From the NCBI GenBank assembly GCA_963844635.1, contig CAWJPD010000012.1:19117-83116 (forward strand): DNA of 64,000 nucleotides, given 5' to 3'. The stretch comes from JAJPKK01 sp963844635. GTDB lineage: Bacteria; Pseudomonadota; Alphaproteobacteria; Rhizobiales; Xanthobacteraceae. Below, one piece after another: positions 52,864 to 63,211 of this stretch. The position numbers and the translations under genes are program-made. The notes beneath the pieces were generated by a model, which was not told the origin of the DNA, did no database searches, and saw only the letters and a program-made list of their open reading frames with translations. Position 1 is the first letter of the stretch; each line of letters starts with the position of its first letter.

Positions 52864-53424
52864 TCACCACCTCGCCACCGGCGGGATGTGTGGCATGTAA
52901 GGCACGCCGAGCTGGGCGTATCCATCCATTGTGCCGTAGACCACGTCGACCGCGTCGCTGCGGAATACGGTGTAGACGAACGCGCCGGGCGGCCCCTGCC
53001 AACCGTCGATCCTGTTCTGGCGCACCTCGTTCACGAAATCGTGCTGGTCGGCGGCTGACAGCGCCGCGAAGCGTTTGCCGGCACGCGCCATGCTGGCGCG
53101 ATCGATTGCGCCGATGGCAGCGCGATAGAAGTTGATGAAAGGCGGCCGCACATTGAGCTGTCGCGCTTCGAGCAATGCTTCGCCCGGAGGGACCGAAACC
53201 TGCTGATCGACAAAGTGAGCGACGCCAGAGTGTCGCGCGCCCGGAACCAGCGTCTCGCCGACCCCTTCGATGGCCTCCGCTTCAGCTTCCTTGAGGAGCC
53301 GGAACGGCACGCCCTGCGCGCGCGCTTCGCGCGGCGTCATCAACACCTCGACATCACCCACGGTGAAGGCAAGTGCGCCCAACCCGGCGCCTTTCAGAAA
53401 GACGCGCCGCTCCATGGCGACCAT
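52864..53424 (-). CDS. Gluconate 2-dehydrogenase subunit 3-family protein
   Basis: A 186-residue protein. The start at 53424 has GAGGGAGA upstream. The N terminus carries a twin-arginine signal (MERRVFLKGAGLGALAFTVG), the means by which the folded heterodimer is exported. GVGETLVPGARHSGVAHFVD fits the subunit 3 family. The stop is one base from the GMC start, so the genes are coupled. Confidence 0.85.
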   Translation of the reverse strand: MVAMERRVFLKGAGLGALAFTVGDVEVLMTPREARAQGVPFRLLKEAEAEAIEGVGETLVPGARHSGVAHFVDQQVSVPPGEALLEARQLNVRPPFINFYRAAIGAIDRASMARAGKRFAALSAADQHDFVNEVRQNRIDGWQGPPGAFVYTVFRSDAVDVVYGTMDGYAQLGVPYMPHIPPVARW

Positions 53425-53555
53425 GGCTTTCTCCCTCTCCGGCGCTTTCGTCGCGCCGATGCGATCGATCATTTTGTGTGATCGAGTAGAACGCCAAAGA
53501 GGAGGTGAATCAAGCCGCGGAGGCTGCCCAATGCGGCGCAACGCTCGCATCCCGC

Positions 53556-55347
53556 CTACGGCAGGTTCAGGCGGATGTGCAATTCGCGGAGCTGTTTTGC
53601 GGTGACCTCGGAGGGCGCGCCCATCAGCAAATCCTCGGCGCGCTGGTTCATCGGAAACAGCACGACTTCGCGAAGGTTCTCTTCGCCGCACAACAGCATG
53701 ACGATGCGGTCGACACCGGGTGCGATGCCGCCATGGGGCGGCGCGCCCAATGAAAGCGCGTGCAGCATGCCGCCGAATTTTTGCTCCAGCACCGCCTCCT
53801 CGTAGCCGGCGATCGCGAAAGCCTTCTTCATCACGTCCGGGCGGTGATTGCGGATGGCACCCGATGAGAGTTCGATGCCGTTGCACACGATGTCGTACTG
53901 GATCGCCTTGAGTTCGGAGAATCTTTTCATGGTCAGTGGGATCGAGCGCCTGAAACTCCTCGGGCCGGAGATTGGGCATCGAAAACGGGTTATGGGAGAA
54001 ATCGATCCGCTTCTCCTCTTCGTTCCACTCGTACATCGGGAAATCGACGATCCAGCAGAGTTCGAAGCGATCGCGATTGACCAAAGACAGTTCCGTTCCG
54101 ATGCGGTTGCGGACCGGCCCCGCGAATTTGACGAAATCGCGTGGCCTGCCGGCGACAAAGAACACCGCATCACCGACGCCGAGTCCGAGCTGCGCGCGCA
54201 ACGCCTCGGCGCGCTCGACACCGATATTTCGAGCGATCGGTCCCGCGCCGCCCTCCTCGCCTTCGCGCCAAAAGATGTAGCCCAGGCCCGGCTGGCCTTC
54301 GCCTTGCGCCCACGAATTCATGCGGTCGCAGAACGCGCGGTTACCAGCCTTGGGCGCGGGAATGGCCCACACCTCGACGGACGGGTCGGCGGCGATCATC
54401 CCGGCAAACACCTTGAACCCGGAGCCTCTGAAGTGCGCCGTGACATCGGCCATCTCGATCGGGTTGCGCAAATCGGGCTTGTCGGTGCCGTATTTGCGGA
54501 TAGCGTCGGCATAAGGGATTAGGGGAAATTTCGGCGTCACCGGCTTGCCGTCGCCGAATTCTTCGAACACGCCGCGCAGCACCGGCTCCACCGCGGCGAA
54601 CACGTCTTCCTGGGTGACGAAACTCATCTCGATGTCGAGCTGGTAGAACTCGCCGGGCGAGCGGTCGGCCCGCGCATCCTCGTCGCGAAAGCATGGCGCG
54701 ATCTGGAAATAGCGGTCGAAGCCGGACACCATGATGAGCTGCTTGAACTGCTGCGGCGCCTGCGGCAGCGCATAGAACTTTCCCGGATGCAGGCGCGACG
54801 GCACCAGAAAATCGCGGGCGCCTTCTGGACTCGATGCCGTGAGGATCGGGGTCTGGAATTCGAAAAAGCCCTGCTCCCTCATGCGACGCCGCAGCGAGTC
54901 GATGATGGCGCCCCGTTTCATGATGTTGCGGTGGAGCCGCTCCCGCCGCAGGTCGAGGAAGCGATATTTGAGCCGGATGTCTTCCGGGTATTCCTGGTCG
55001 CCAAACACCGGCATCGGCAGGTCGTCAGCCCGGCCCAAAACTTCGATATCTTGCGCGAACACTTCGACGGCGCCGGTTGGCAGTTCGGGATTTTCCGTGC
55101 CGGCCGGGCGAGTGCGCACCCGCCCGTCGACCCTGATGACCCACTCGGAGCGCAGCTTTTCAGCCGTCCGGAACGCAGGCAAATCAGGGTCGGCGACCAC
55201 CTGGGTGAGGCCGTAATGGTCGCGCAGGTCGATGAACAGCAGTCCGCCATGATCGCGGATGCGATTGCACCAGCCCGAAAGGCGGGCGGTGGTGCCGATG
55301 TCTTCGGCGCGCAGCGCGCCACAGGTGTGGGAACGGTATCGATGCAT
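53556..55347 (-). CDS. aspS: Aspartyl-tRNA synthetase, one frame break
   Basis: About 597 residues, charging tRNA-Asp (or Asn as well in non-discriminating types). The start at 55347 (MHRYRSHTCGALRAEDIG) has GAGG 6 nt upstream; ATG 55353 is the other choice. N-terminal OB-fold anticodon-binding domain; class II core with FQTPILTASSPEGARDF (motif 1 side), FRDEDARADRSPGEFYQLDI (motif 2) and GIAPGVDRIVMLL (motif 3). A GAD-type insert follows motif 2. One shift near 53921 divides the last 120 residues. An essential single-copy gene can hardly be a pseudogene, so this break is strong evidence of a sequence error. Confidence 0.93.
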
Positions 55348-55606
55348 CGTCATCCTCGGGCGGAACGGCTGCTGGCATAGCCGAGACGTGCCGCAATGGA
55401 AACACCCGGCGGCGCGGGCCGTCCCTGGCATCGGCAATCAGCTGGATGCAACCCGCGCGTCGCTGACGCCGTCCTACGCGACTCGATCGGGCCAATGGAT
55501 GGTATGCTCTCCATCGGCCCGACCAAGGCTTAGCGGGACAGGGTTGCCCTGTCTCGACGACACCTTAGTCCACGCCTCTGTTCAATGACGCGATGGGAGG
55601 ATCGAC

Positions 55607-56065
55607 ATGAGTATCCGAAGTGGTGGCATTTTTGGCGTTATTGCGTGTGCGGCCATGTACGTTGCTTCGGTTCAGGCAGCGCAATATCTTGAACCGACGA
55701 GTGCCGCGCGTTCCTACGGCGCCGGCGTCGTCACCGAAGGTGGACGTATCGTCTGGCTCGCCGGAATGGGCGGCACGACTACACCGGACGGCAAAAAGAT
55801 CACCGATATTGCGGGTCAGACCCGCCAGGCATTTCGCAACATCGAGGCAGCGCTGAAGCGTGCCGGAGGTTCCCTCGACAACCTCGTTTCGATGACGGTG
55901 ATGATCCGCGATCAGGCGGACGGCGATGAATTCGTGAAAATTCGTGGTGAGTTTTTCAAAAGCAAGTTTCCGGCGAGCATGCTGATCACGGCAAAGGACT
56001 TCGCAAATCCTGACCTTCTCGTCGAAATACAGTCGGTCGCGGTGATCGGCGATCAGGCCAAGTGA
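55607..56065 (+). CDS. Exported RidA-like (YjgF family) protein
   Basis: A 152-residue protein, start at 55607 with GGGAGGATCGAC. A signal peptide (residues 1-24, GVIACAAMYVASVQA) precedes a RidA fold: IVWLAGMGGTT, AGQTRQAFRNIEAALKRAGG and LVSMTVMIRDQADGDEF. In classical RidA the substrate arginine lies in a PARxxVEV stretch; here it reads FPASMLITAKDF, with Ser in place of Arg. Imine/enamine deaminase activity is therefore doubtful, and the periplasmic location is unusual for the family. Confidence 0.8.
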   Translation: MSIRSGGIFGVIACAAMYVASVQAAQYLEPTSAARSYGAGVVTEGGRIVWLAGMGGTTTPDGKKITDIAGQTRQAFRNIEAALKRAGGSLDNLVSMTVMIRDQADGDEFVKIRGEFFKSKFPASMLITAKDFANPDLLVEIQSVAVIGDQAK

Positions 56066-56395
56066 CGCCCGTGCCTGGTTGCGGGAGCGGCCCCGCGCTC
56101 AGACAGCAAACACGGAGGTTGGACTGATCGGCAGACGCTTCGTTTGACCAGTACAGCCCAAGTGCGCGATGTGCCGGTGTGTCCCGGTGCTTCCGATCCG
56201 ATCATGATCATACAACCTGAAGCGGACAATGGTTCAGTGCCAGGCGGAACTTGCGAGAAGACAAATGGCGTGATCGATAAATTGAGGGCGCTAGACACTC
56301 TGGTACCCTGTTTCGGCGAGACGTGAGTTGTCGGTCACCATGCGATGTCAGGAGGACCTCGACTGCCGCGTATCAATCCGCGTCGATTCCGGGTA

Positions 56396-57302
56396 CTAGA
56401 TCCACTTCATTAGTTCGCTAACCATAAACATACAATTTTGATGACACAGCATAATTTTGTCACCTAACATTGTTTTAATACGATTTTGATCTTGATTTCC
56501 TATACCAATTGCTGTTGCAAACATTCTGTTTCTGTCCAAATGGGCCATCTTAAGACGGGTAACGTTAGTACGATTAAATCCAAATCCCATGATGATAAGT
56601 TTCTCAGCATTTGCCATAAGGCTTATGGCCTCTCGAAAATCGGCGTCTCGGCCGTCTGAAATATCTTCATGAACGATTTTTATACCATCCGCCGCGATGG
56701 ACAGTGCCTCACTATTCAGCTCCCCTTTGAAGGAGCGACAGCGTCCGAGTTGCCAAGGTAGACTGCCGAGCTTGCCGTGCAGGTGAATTATTGGAATTCT
56801 ACTTCATCTTATCGGAACACTCTTGGTCTGATTTGCAGAATGTGTTCTGGAGGCTTGTGAATAGAAAGTGCTCAACGGTTCGATCGTAGTTAAAAGTGAT
56901 GATCGATAGATTTTTACCACTACCAAACGAAGAAAAATCAGTTGCGAGGTTGTTATAAACGTACCGTAGCCAGCTGTCGTCATATGAGAACAGTCGATCT
57001 TGGCTCTCATAGCTTATTAATTTCGCCGCAATCATACATTTTCCGATCTTTATGAATTCGGAACGTCGTTCTAAGAAAGCATCGATGGAGTTCATTCCGG
57101 AGTGAAAGAACGCGTCGCGAAATTCGGTAATTTCAGCATCAGAAAAATCGGTTATCTCTTTGATTCGAGAAAAGGTGGAAACATTAGGCCGTAGTTCTCG
57201 TACCAATTGCTTAGACAGCTCAAGTCCAGTAGGAAAGCCATACGGGCTGCTCGCCCCGGCACCGAGCAACAGGACCGTTTTTTGAGCTAGCATCAGGGTC
57301 AA
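56396..57302 (-). CDS. SIR2-like (NAD-binding) protein in AT-rich DNA, one frame break
   Basis: About 302 residues if one shift near 56800-56808 is repaired. The first part begins MTLMLAQKTVLLLGAGASSP with the GAGAS dinucleotide motif, followed by helices and then SIITFNYDRTVEHFL (equivalent of the sirtuin TQNID). The second part continues IPIIHLHGKLGSLPW with the catalytic-type His, then KLIIMGFGFNRTN, and ends MVSELMKWI. All three SIR2 signature sites remain, so an NAD hydrolase is the likely activity. No zinc cysteines are seen. The DNA is much richer in A and T than its neighbours, a sign of transfer. The start is 5 nt from the stop of UbiD 2. No partner gene is seen. Confidence 0.72.
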
Positions 57303-57306
57303 ACCG

Positions 57307-58732
57307 TTACGGCAGATGGTCCGCCCATTTGGCGCGGATTTCCGCGTCGAGGCTCGTGGCTTGAGCGCGCGATCTGGGGGAAGCTTTCTCGCCGGGCGAA
57401 TGGCCTGCAGGCGTTGATGACAACGCGCGCGTTGCGACGATCGGTTTCGGCGTCATAGCACATCGGATCGAGATGCGTGCTCCAACAGCCGCGAACGATG
57501 TCAACATCCTCGCGCGGATCGCAACGGGTGCACATCGCCCAGATCACGTCGTTGGTGTTGGTCGGGTCGATGTCGTCATCGACGACCACGGTCCACCGAT
57601 TGGAATAGGCACCGGCGTGACACTGCGAGGCGATAAAGCCCGCCTGCTTGGCATGGCCGCCATAGAGTTGGCGGATCGATACGGTGAGCCAGAAGCGACT
57701 GCCGCCCGCCTCATGCGCCCACACGCCTTTCACCTCCGGCACGCCGGCCGCTTCGAGCTGATTCCAGACAGCGCCGCAGCGATACGTACCGAGATAGAAG
57801 GTATTGTCGTTCGGCGGCACCGCCGGGATCGCGCCGAGCAGGATCGGATGGTCGCGGTGCATGAACGTGGCGATGCGGATGGCGGGCTCCGGTCGTGTGC
57901 CGCCTGCATAGTAGCCGGTCCATTCGCCAAGCGGTCCCTCCTGGATCACGTCGTCGGGATGGATGAAGCCTTCGAACGCGATCTCCGCATTGGCCGGCAC
58001 GGGAAGCCCGGTCTTGGGCATGCGCAGAACGTCGATGGGTTCGCCGAGAATGCCACCGGCCGCCTCGAACTCGCTCCGGCCATACGGAATCTCCAGACCG
58101 GCGAGCATGAACAGGGCAGGGTGCATGCCGGCCACCACGGCGACCGGGCAGGGCAGGCCGCGATCATGGTATTTCGTCATGATGATGCGGCCATGTTTAC
58201 CGGGAGACATCATCACCGTGGCCACCGCGGGACCCTGGCTCTGGATGCGGTAGGCGCCGTAATTGACCCAGCCGGAATCGGGATCCTGCATCACCACCAT
58301 GCAGGCAGTGCCAATGAACGGGCCGCCATCGTGCTCGTGCCAGACCGGGGTGGGGATGACGCCGATGTCGACGTCCCGATCGGCACGGACGTTTTCCAGC
58401 AGCGGGCCGCCATTGACCTCGCGCGGCGAAAAAGCCGGCGCCTCGCGCATGTAATCGCGCCACCAGCGGATCAGGTCCATCTCAGAACCTTGCGGCGGCA
58501 GGCCCAGCGCGATGTTGATCCGCGGCACCGAGGTCAGGATGTTGGCAAGCACGCGATGACCGCGCGGAAACCCAGGCACATCGTCGAACAGCACCGCAGG
58601 ATTGCCCATGCGGCGTTGATAGATATCGACGATCCCGCCGATTTCGCGCTGCGGTCCCGCCCCTTTGATGACCTTGAGTTGGCCCGCTGCTGCCACCGCG
58701 GCGACCCAGTCGCGCAAATCCTTATTCGCCAC
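57307..58732 (-). CDS. UbiD-family prenyl-FMN decarboxylase 2, one frame break near the 3' end
   Basis: About 474 residues. I prefer the GTG start at 58732 (VANKDLRDWV), which has GGAGGG just upstream; the frame is open to 58765. It has SGWVNYGAYRIQSQGPAV, SPGKHGRIIM, the acid pair in QEGPLGEWTGYY and VVDDDIDPTNTNDVIWAMC, so the reaction type is as for UbiD 1. The last residues need a shift near 57370: after FPQIAR the frame continues AQATSLDAEIRAKWADHLP to a stop at 57307. It is a clear paralogue but only moderately similar to UbiD 1, suggesting a different substrate. It lies next to the AT-rich SIR2-like gene. Confidence 0.88.
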
Positions 58733-58770
58733 GTCACCCTCCGGTGCGCCGTTGCATCTGCGCACGGCGT

Positions 58771-58866
58771 AGCACTGAACCCGAAGAGTTGCAAACTCCG
58801 CGGGTAAAGATCATACGCAATATCAAAGGGAACCGAGCGGGAGCAATTCAAATCGAACCCATCTCG
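58771..58866. repeat. Family A palindromic repeat, copy 8 (degenerate)
   Basis: GCACTGAACCCGAAGAGTTG ... GATCATACGC followed by the tail AACCGAGCGGGAG ... GAACCCATCTCG. It occupies the region upstream of UbiD 2. Confidence 0.65.
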
Positions 58867-58949
58867 TCGATAGGAAAGAAGCTTGCAATCGCGCGACAAG
58901 GCTGGCGCAGCGACCCATCGGCCGCTGCGGCCCCCGACGTGGTGACAGG

Positions 58950-60262
58950 TTACCACACGGTAATGTTGATGGAGGGGTCGTTGCAAAGATCGACATTGTC
59001 GATCGAAAGCGCCGAACCATCGGTGAACTGGCCGCGTATGTTGTAAACGCAGCCGCCCTTGGGCAGCGCTGCAGATGCGCTTTTGAAGCCCTCAAGGTTT
59101 TCGATGAGGCTGTGCGCTGCGCCACCGCCCTTCGGCACGATCGACAGCGACTTCACTTTGCCGCCGGTGTTGTTGGTGATGTGGATTTGTTGGCCATTAT
59201 TGACGGATGCGCCAGGCTTACCCGGCGCGGCTGCATTCACTTGGACGGGCGCATCGCCCGCCGGTGCACTGGGAGGCGAGGCGGACACAGGGACCAGCGC
59301 CATCGGGGCGAGCGTCTGCAGGGCCGGTTGTGCTGGCGGGGCAGTCCCCAGTCCGCCACCGGCGAGAAACGCCGAGGCTTGAGGAGAGATTGCCGGAATG
59401 GGGACATCGTGCGCGGGAAGCGCACCTGTCGGGGGCTCCTCGGCAGCCGACGAAGCGGTCGGCGTCGCAGACGGGGGCGGCACTGCCAGGACTTGCGGAA
59501 CCGAAGCTGTCGCGAATCCCGCACCGGCAAGGAACGCTCGCGATGAGCTAGCTGCTGTCGGAGGATTCGTCCCGCTTGCCGGCATTTCTGCTTGGGATGG
59601 TTCGGAATCGATTGTCGCGGGCGCGGCCAGCACGATGGGCATCATTACTCCCGTATCGTGCCGTGGCTTCGGATCAGCGGAAGACGAAGGCCTTGCGGAC
59701 GATTGCGTCGAGGGGAACAGGCCCGCCAGGCCCTGAACAGGAAGTGGCATCGCGCCAGGCGAAGATGGGGCCGAGGCGGCCCATGCCGGGGTACCGACAG
59801 AGCCCGCGACCGACGGAGCTTCCTCGGTGCGAGCGGGGCTTGTGGCCGAACCGGGGACAGGGGCCTGGGACACGGTCGCGGCGACATACGGCGCTCCGCT
59901 GGACGCGTGATTCTGAGGGATGCCCGCCGACGCAAGCGCCGTTGCTCCTGGACGACCTTGCGGGCCCCTTGAGTGCAATCGTCGAATTCGATCGGCGCGC
60001 CGGCGCCGGGCCCCTCTGCGGCACGCAAGCTTCGCGGACGCGACCGCGGCAACGGAACGGATTCCACGGCTGGCAGTTCCGCGCGCCTCACATCCTCGAC
60101 GGGGGGCGGTGGCGCCTGGGGCTCCGGAGCAGCTTCGACAGGGGCTTCCTCATGCTTTTGCCACGGCCACTGAAACAATTGCGCATTGGCGGGTGCAGCC
60201 GCCGTGTTCAAGACGCCTGCAAACACCAGGGCGGCAGCGACCCATTTCAATTCAGATTTCAT
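58950..60262 (-). CDS. Exported Pro/Ala-rich protein with a C-terminal conserved domain, one frame break
   Basis: About 437 residues. The start at 60262 (MKSELKWVAAALVFAGVLNT) is a signal peptide. The first ~110 residues (to KVVQEQ) are in one frame, the remainder in another, so one shift lies near 59950-59970. The long middle is low-complexity Ala/Pro/Ser, with two related units AFLAGAGFATASVP and AFLAGGGLGTAPPA. A compact C-terminal domain begins QIHITNNTGGKVKSLSIVPK and ends LCNDPSINITVW, with two Cys that could pair. I recognise no family; a surface or periplasmic protein is likely. Confidence 0.65.
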
Positions 60263-60355
60263 TGCGAACGCCCCAGCCACAACCAGCAGATATTGTAGCG
60301 CCAACTTGCGTTATCGGAAAGGGGCGCGTCAGATTTCCGTAACGATGTCGCGCCC

Positions 60356-61426
60356 TTACTCTATTGCCGCCGCGATGGCCTTTCCGCAGGTCGTGGTATC
60401 CGCTTCCCCGCCAAGGTCGCGCGTGCGCAGACGCGGTTCTGCGAGCACCCGTTCGATCGCGGCGGTGACGGCATCGCCCGCTTTTGCTTCGCCGAGATGT
60501 TCCAACATCATCGCCGCCGACCAGACTTGACCGATCGGGTTGGCGATGCCCTGACCGGCAATGTCAGGCGCGGAGCCGTGTACCGGTTCGAACAGCGAAG
60601 GAAACCTGCCCTCCGGATTGATGTTGCCGCTCGGGGCAATGCCGATCGTCCCGGTGCAGGCCGGGCCGAGATCGGAAAGAATGTCGCCGAACAAGTTCGA
60701 ACCGACGACCACATCGAACCAGTCGGGATGCAGGACGAAATTGGCGGCGAGAATGTCGATGTGAAACTTGTCCCAGCGTACGTCCGGGAATTTTGCAGCA
60801 ACCGCCTCGACCCGCTCGTCCCAGTAAGGCATCGTGATCGAAATGCCGTTCGACTTGGTCGCCGAGGTGAGATGCTTGCGCGGTCGGCGTCGCGCCAGCT
60901 CGAACGCGAATTTCACCACCCGGTCGACGCCGATCCGGGTCATGCAGGTCTCCTGCATCACGATCTCGCGGTCGGTGCCGGCAAAAAGCCGGCCGCCGAC
61001 ATTGGAATATTCGCCCTCGGTATTTTCGCGGACGACGAAGAAGTCGATGTCGCCGGGTTTGCGGTTTGCGAGCGGGCAGGGGACGCCGGGCATCAGGCGG
61101 ACCGGTCGCAAGTTTACATATTGATCGAATTCGCGTCGCCAGGTGACCAGCGAACCCCACAACGAAACATGGTCGGGAATCTTGGCGGGCCAGCCGACGG
61201 CGCCGAAGAAGATCGCGTCATGGCCGCCGATCTGCTGCTTCCAATCTTCCGGCATCATGCGGCCATGCTTTTCGTAGTACTCGACATTTGCGAAATCGAA
61301 CCAGTCGAGCCGCACCGCGAAGCCGTAACGCTGCGCCGCCTGTTCCAGGGCGCGGACGCCCTCAGGCATCACTTCCTTTCCGATGCCGTCGCCGGCGATG
61401 ACGGCAATGCGATAAGTCTTCGCCAT
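60356..61426 (-). CDS. Tartrate/D-malate dehydrogenase-type member of the isocitrate/isopropylmalate dehydrogenase family
   Basis: A 356-residue NAD-dependent decarboxylating dehydrogenase. AAGGGAAC lies upstream of the ATG. Visible: IAVIAGDGIGKEVMPEGV, substrate arginines in VNLRPVRLMPG, FFVVRENTEGEYSNVGGRLF, the catalytic Lys in KSNGI, metal-binding Asp in FGDILSDLGP and the adenine loop EPVHGSAPDIAGQGIANP. The family includes tartrate dehydrogenase, D-malate dehydrogenase and isopropylmalate dehydrogenase; length and the RENTEGEYS-NVGGRLF stretch favour the tartrate/malate branch. Confidence 0.88.
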   Translation of the reverse strand: MAKTYRIAVIAGDGIGKEVMPEGVRALEQAAQRYGFAVRLDWFDFANVEYYEKHGRMMPEDWKQQIGGHDAIFFGAVGWPAKIPDHVSLWGSLVTWRREFDQYVNLRPVRLMPGVPCPLANRKPGDIDFFVVRENTEGEYSNVGGRLFAGTDREIVMQETCMTRIGVDRVVKFAFELARRRPRKHLTSATKSNGISITMPYWDERVEAVAAKFPDVRWDKFHIDILAANFVLHPDWFDVVVGSNLFGDILSDLGPACTGTIGIAPSGNINPEGRFPSLFEPVHGSAPDIAGQGIANPIGQVWSAAMMLEHLGEAKAGDAVTAAIERVLAEPRLRTRDLGGEADTTTCGKAIAAAIE

Positions 61427-61605
61427 TCAAGTTCCCTTGTTCACCGCCGTGATAGCAGACGCACTGCCGACGCGGAACCGACGCGGTCCGCTATCGCGGG
61501 CAACGACCCGTCACCCGAGGGTCACTGAGCGCTGTCAAAGAGGGGTTGAAGCCGCTACGATGCTGTTGACACGCCCCACGTGTCCGAGTGCGCGCGATAC
61601 GGCTG

Positions 61606-61699
61606 GCGCCTGATCCCGAAAAGTTGCAGACTTTTCGGACCAGATCATGCGCAAAATCAAAACAACCGATGCGTTTCCAGCTGAACGCATCCGCTCTGA
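61606..61699. repeat. Family A palindromic repeat, copy 9
   Basis: Nearly canonical core (GCGCCTGATC-CCGAAAAGT-TGCAG-ACTTTTCGG-ACCA-GATCATGCGC) at 61606-61652 plus a tail to 61699. It lies about 70 nt upstream of the NHL-protein start and so could form part of its leader. Confidence 0.85.
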
Positions 61700-61769
61700 A
61701 GAGAAGCCCTGGTAAAAGAATTGGTCCAAAGGCGGCCGTGTCGACCGTCCCAAGAGGAGGAGAAGAATC

Positions 61770-62888
61770 ATGCATCGTTGGTTGATTGGTCTGTCCGTGG
61801 CGCTGTTTGCGCCCATGGCTGCGCCGGCACTGGCGCAGGATAGCGTGCCGCAAATCCCGTATGATTCGGTGCCGAACGTTTTGAAGATGCCCAAGGACAT
61901 GTATCTCGGCGAGGCCGCCGGCGTCGCGGTGAACTCGAAAGGGCACATCTTCGTCTATTCGCGCAGCGGCTCGAGTCTCGGCCCGGCCTATGGAAATGCG
62001 GCTTCGCAGCTCCTCGAATTCGAACCCAACGGCAAGTTCATCCGGGAGATCGGCCGGAATCTGTATGCCTGGTCATTCGCGCACACCGTGCGTATCGACA
62101 AGGACGATAACATCTGGGCCACCGACAAGGGCTCGGACATGATCATCAAGTTCGACGGCAAGGATGGCCACGTGATGATGGTGTTCGGGCGAAAATCCGA
62201 ATCCTCGGACGAAAACGCCCATCCGTTGGAGCATCCGAAGCCGCCCCTGCCGGCGCAGGATGGCCGCTTCCGGCAACCGACCGATGTGGCTTGGGACGCC
62301 GAAGGCAATGCTTACATCGCCGACGGCTACATCAATTCGCGCGTGGCCAAGGTCGACAAGAATGGAAACTGGCTGAAATCGTGGGGCGAACCGGGCAATG
62401 GACCGAGCCAGTTCAATACGGTTCACTCGATCGCATCGGATAACAAGGGCAACATCTATGTTGCCGATCGTGCCAACCGCCGCATCCAGGTGTTCGACGG
62501 CGACGGCAAGCTTGAGCGCATGATCAAGATCGAGGTGCCGTTCGACACCAACGTCCAGCCCGCCATCGGCAACAAACCGAACCTTGCGCAGTGCGACAGC
62601 CAGGGTGGCACCTTCTGCGAAGGCGCGCCGTGGGCGGTGTGCGTCACCCCGGGAGCCAACCAGGTCCTCTATGCTGCCGACGCCTATCCCGGCCGCATCT
62701 ACAAGCTGTCGCTCGAAGGCAAGGTGCTCGGCGTGCTAGGCGAATCAGGCAAGCAGTTGAAGCAGTTCGGCTGGGTGCATGAGATCGCCTGCCCATCCGA
62801 GAACACGCTTTATGTCGCCGAGATTTTGAACTGGCGCATTCAGAAGCTGATGCTGCACCCCGACCAGGCGAAATCGGCAAGCCGTTAA
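61770..62888 (+). CDS. Exported NHL-repeat (peptidyl-amidating-lyase-like) beta-propeller protein
   Basis: A 372-residue protein. AGGAGGAG directly precedes the ATG. The signal peptide ends near PALAQD. At least five NHL blades follow: GVAVNSKGHIFVYSRSG, HTVRIDKDDNIWATDKGSD, PTDVAWDAEGNAYIADGY, SIASDNKGNIYVADRANRRI and HEIACPSENTLYVAEILNWR. The blade pattern resembles the lyase domain of peptidyl-alpha-hydroxyglycine amidating enzymes, but bacterial members have no proven activity. It ends before a strong terminator. Confidence 0.82.
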   Translation: MHRWLIGLSVALFAPMAAPALAQDSVPQIPYDSVPNVLKMPKDMYLGEAAGVAVNSKGHIFVYSRSGSSLGPAYGNAASQLLEFEPNGKFIREIGRNLYAWSFAHTVRIDKDDNIWATDKGSDMIIKFDGKDGHVMMVFGRKSESSDENAHPLEHPKPPLPAQDGRFRQPTDVAWDAEGNAYIADGYINSRVAKVDKNGNWLKSWGEPGNGPSQFNTVHSIASDNKGNIYVADRANRRIQVFDGDGKLERMIKIEVPFDTNVQPAIGNKPNLAQCDSQGGTFCEGAPWAVCVTPGANQVLYAADAYPGRIYKLSLEGKVLGVLGESGKQLKQFGWVHEIACPSENTLYVAEILNWRIQKLMLHPDQAKSASR

Positions 62889-62908
62889 AGCACGCGCCGA
62901 TCCAAAGA

Positions 62909-62936
62909 ACCGCCGGAGACGGTCCGGCGGTTTTTT
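62909..62936 (+). terminator. Rho-independent terminator after the NHL-protein gene
   Basis: ACCGCCGGA (62909-62917), loop GACGG, TCCGGCGGT (62923-62931) with a run of six T (62931-62936). The remaining ~275 nt to the next gene hold no supported feature. Confidence 0.9.
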
Positions 62937-63211
62937 CGCGCGGGGTCGCCTCGGACATCGATGCATCGATGACGTGAGAGGCTTGATGATTTCGCAGGGC
63001 GCGTACCGGCCGTGAACCAGGGGCGGTGCGCGACCCAGGCCACGAACTCCGCGGCAGAGGCGGGCTGTCCGACGAACGTCGGCACCACGTAACGCGGCGG
63101 CGCGTTCGCGGCGTGCCACGGAGATGGACGAATCCGGCGCCGGCTGTTACCAACTGTGGCCGGAACGGGACGGCTGCGTCGCATGCTGGCGCTTATGGGG
63201 TAAGGGCAATC

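Noticed and set aside
53556..55347. aspS as a pseudogene
   Set aside because: The gene is essential and retains all class II motifs; a single-base shift is more likely a sequence error.
57473..58807. Long open frame on the plus strand opposite UbiD 2
   Set aside because: Antisense to a conserved gene and of shadow-like composition.
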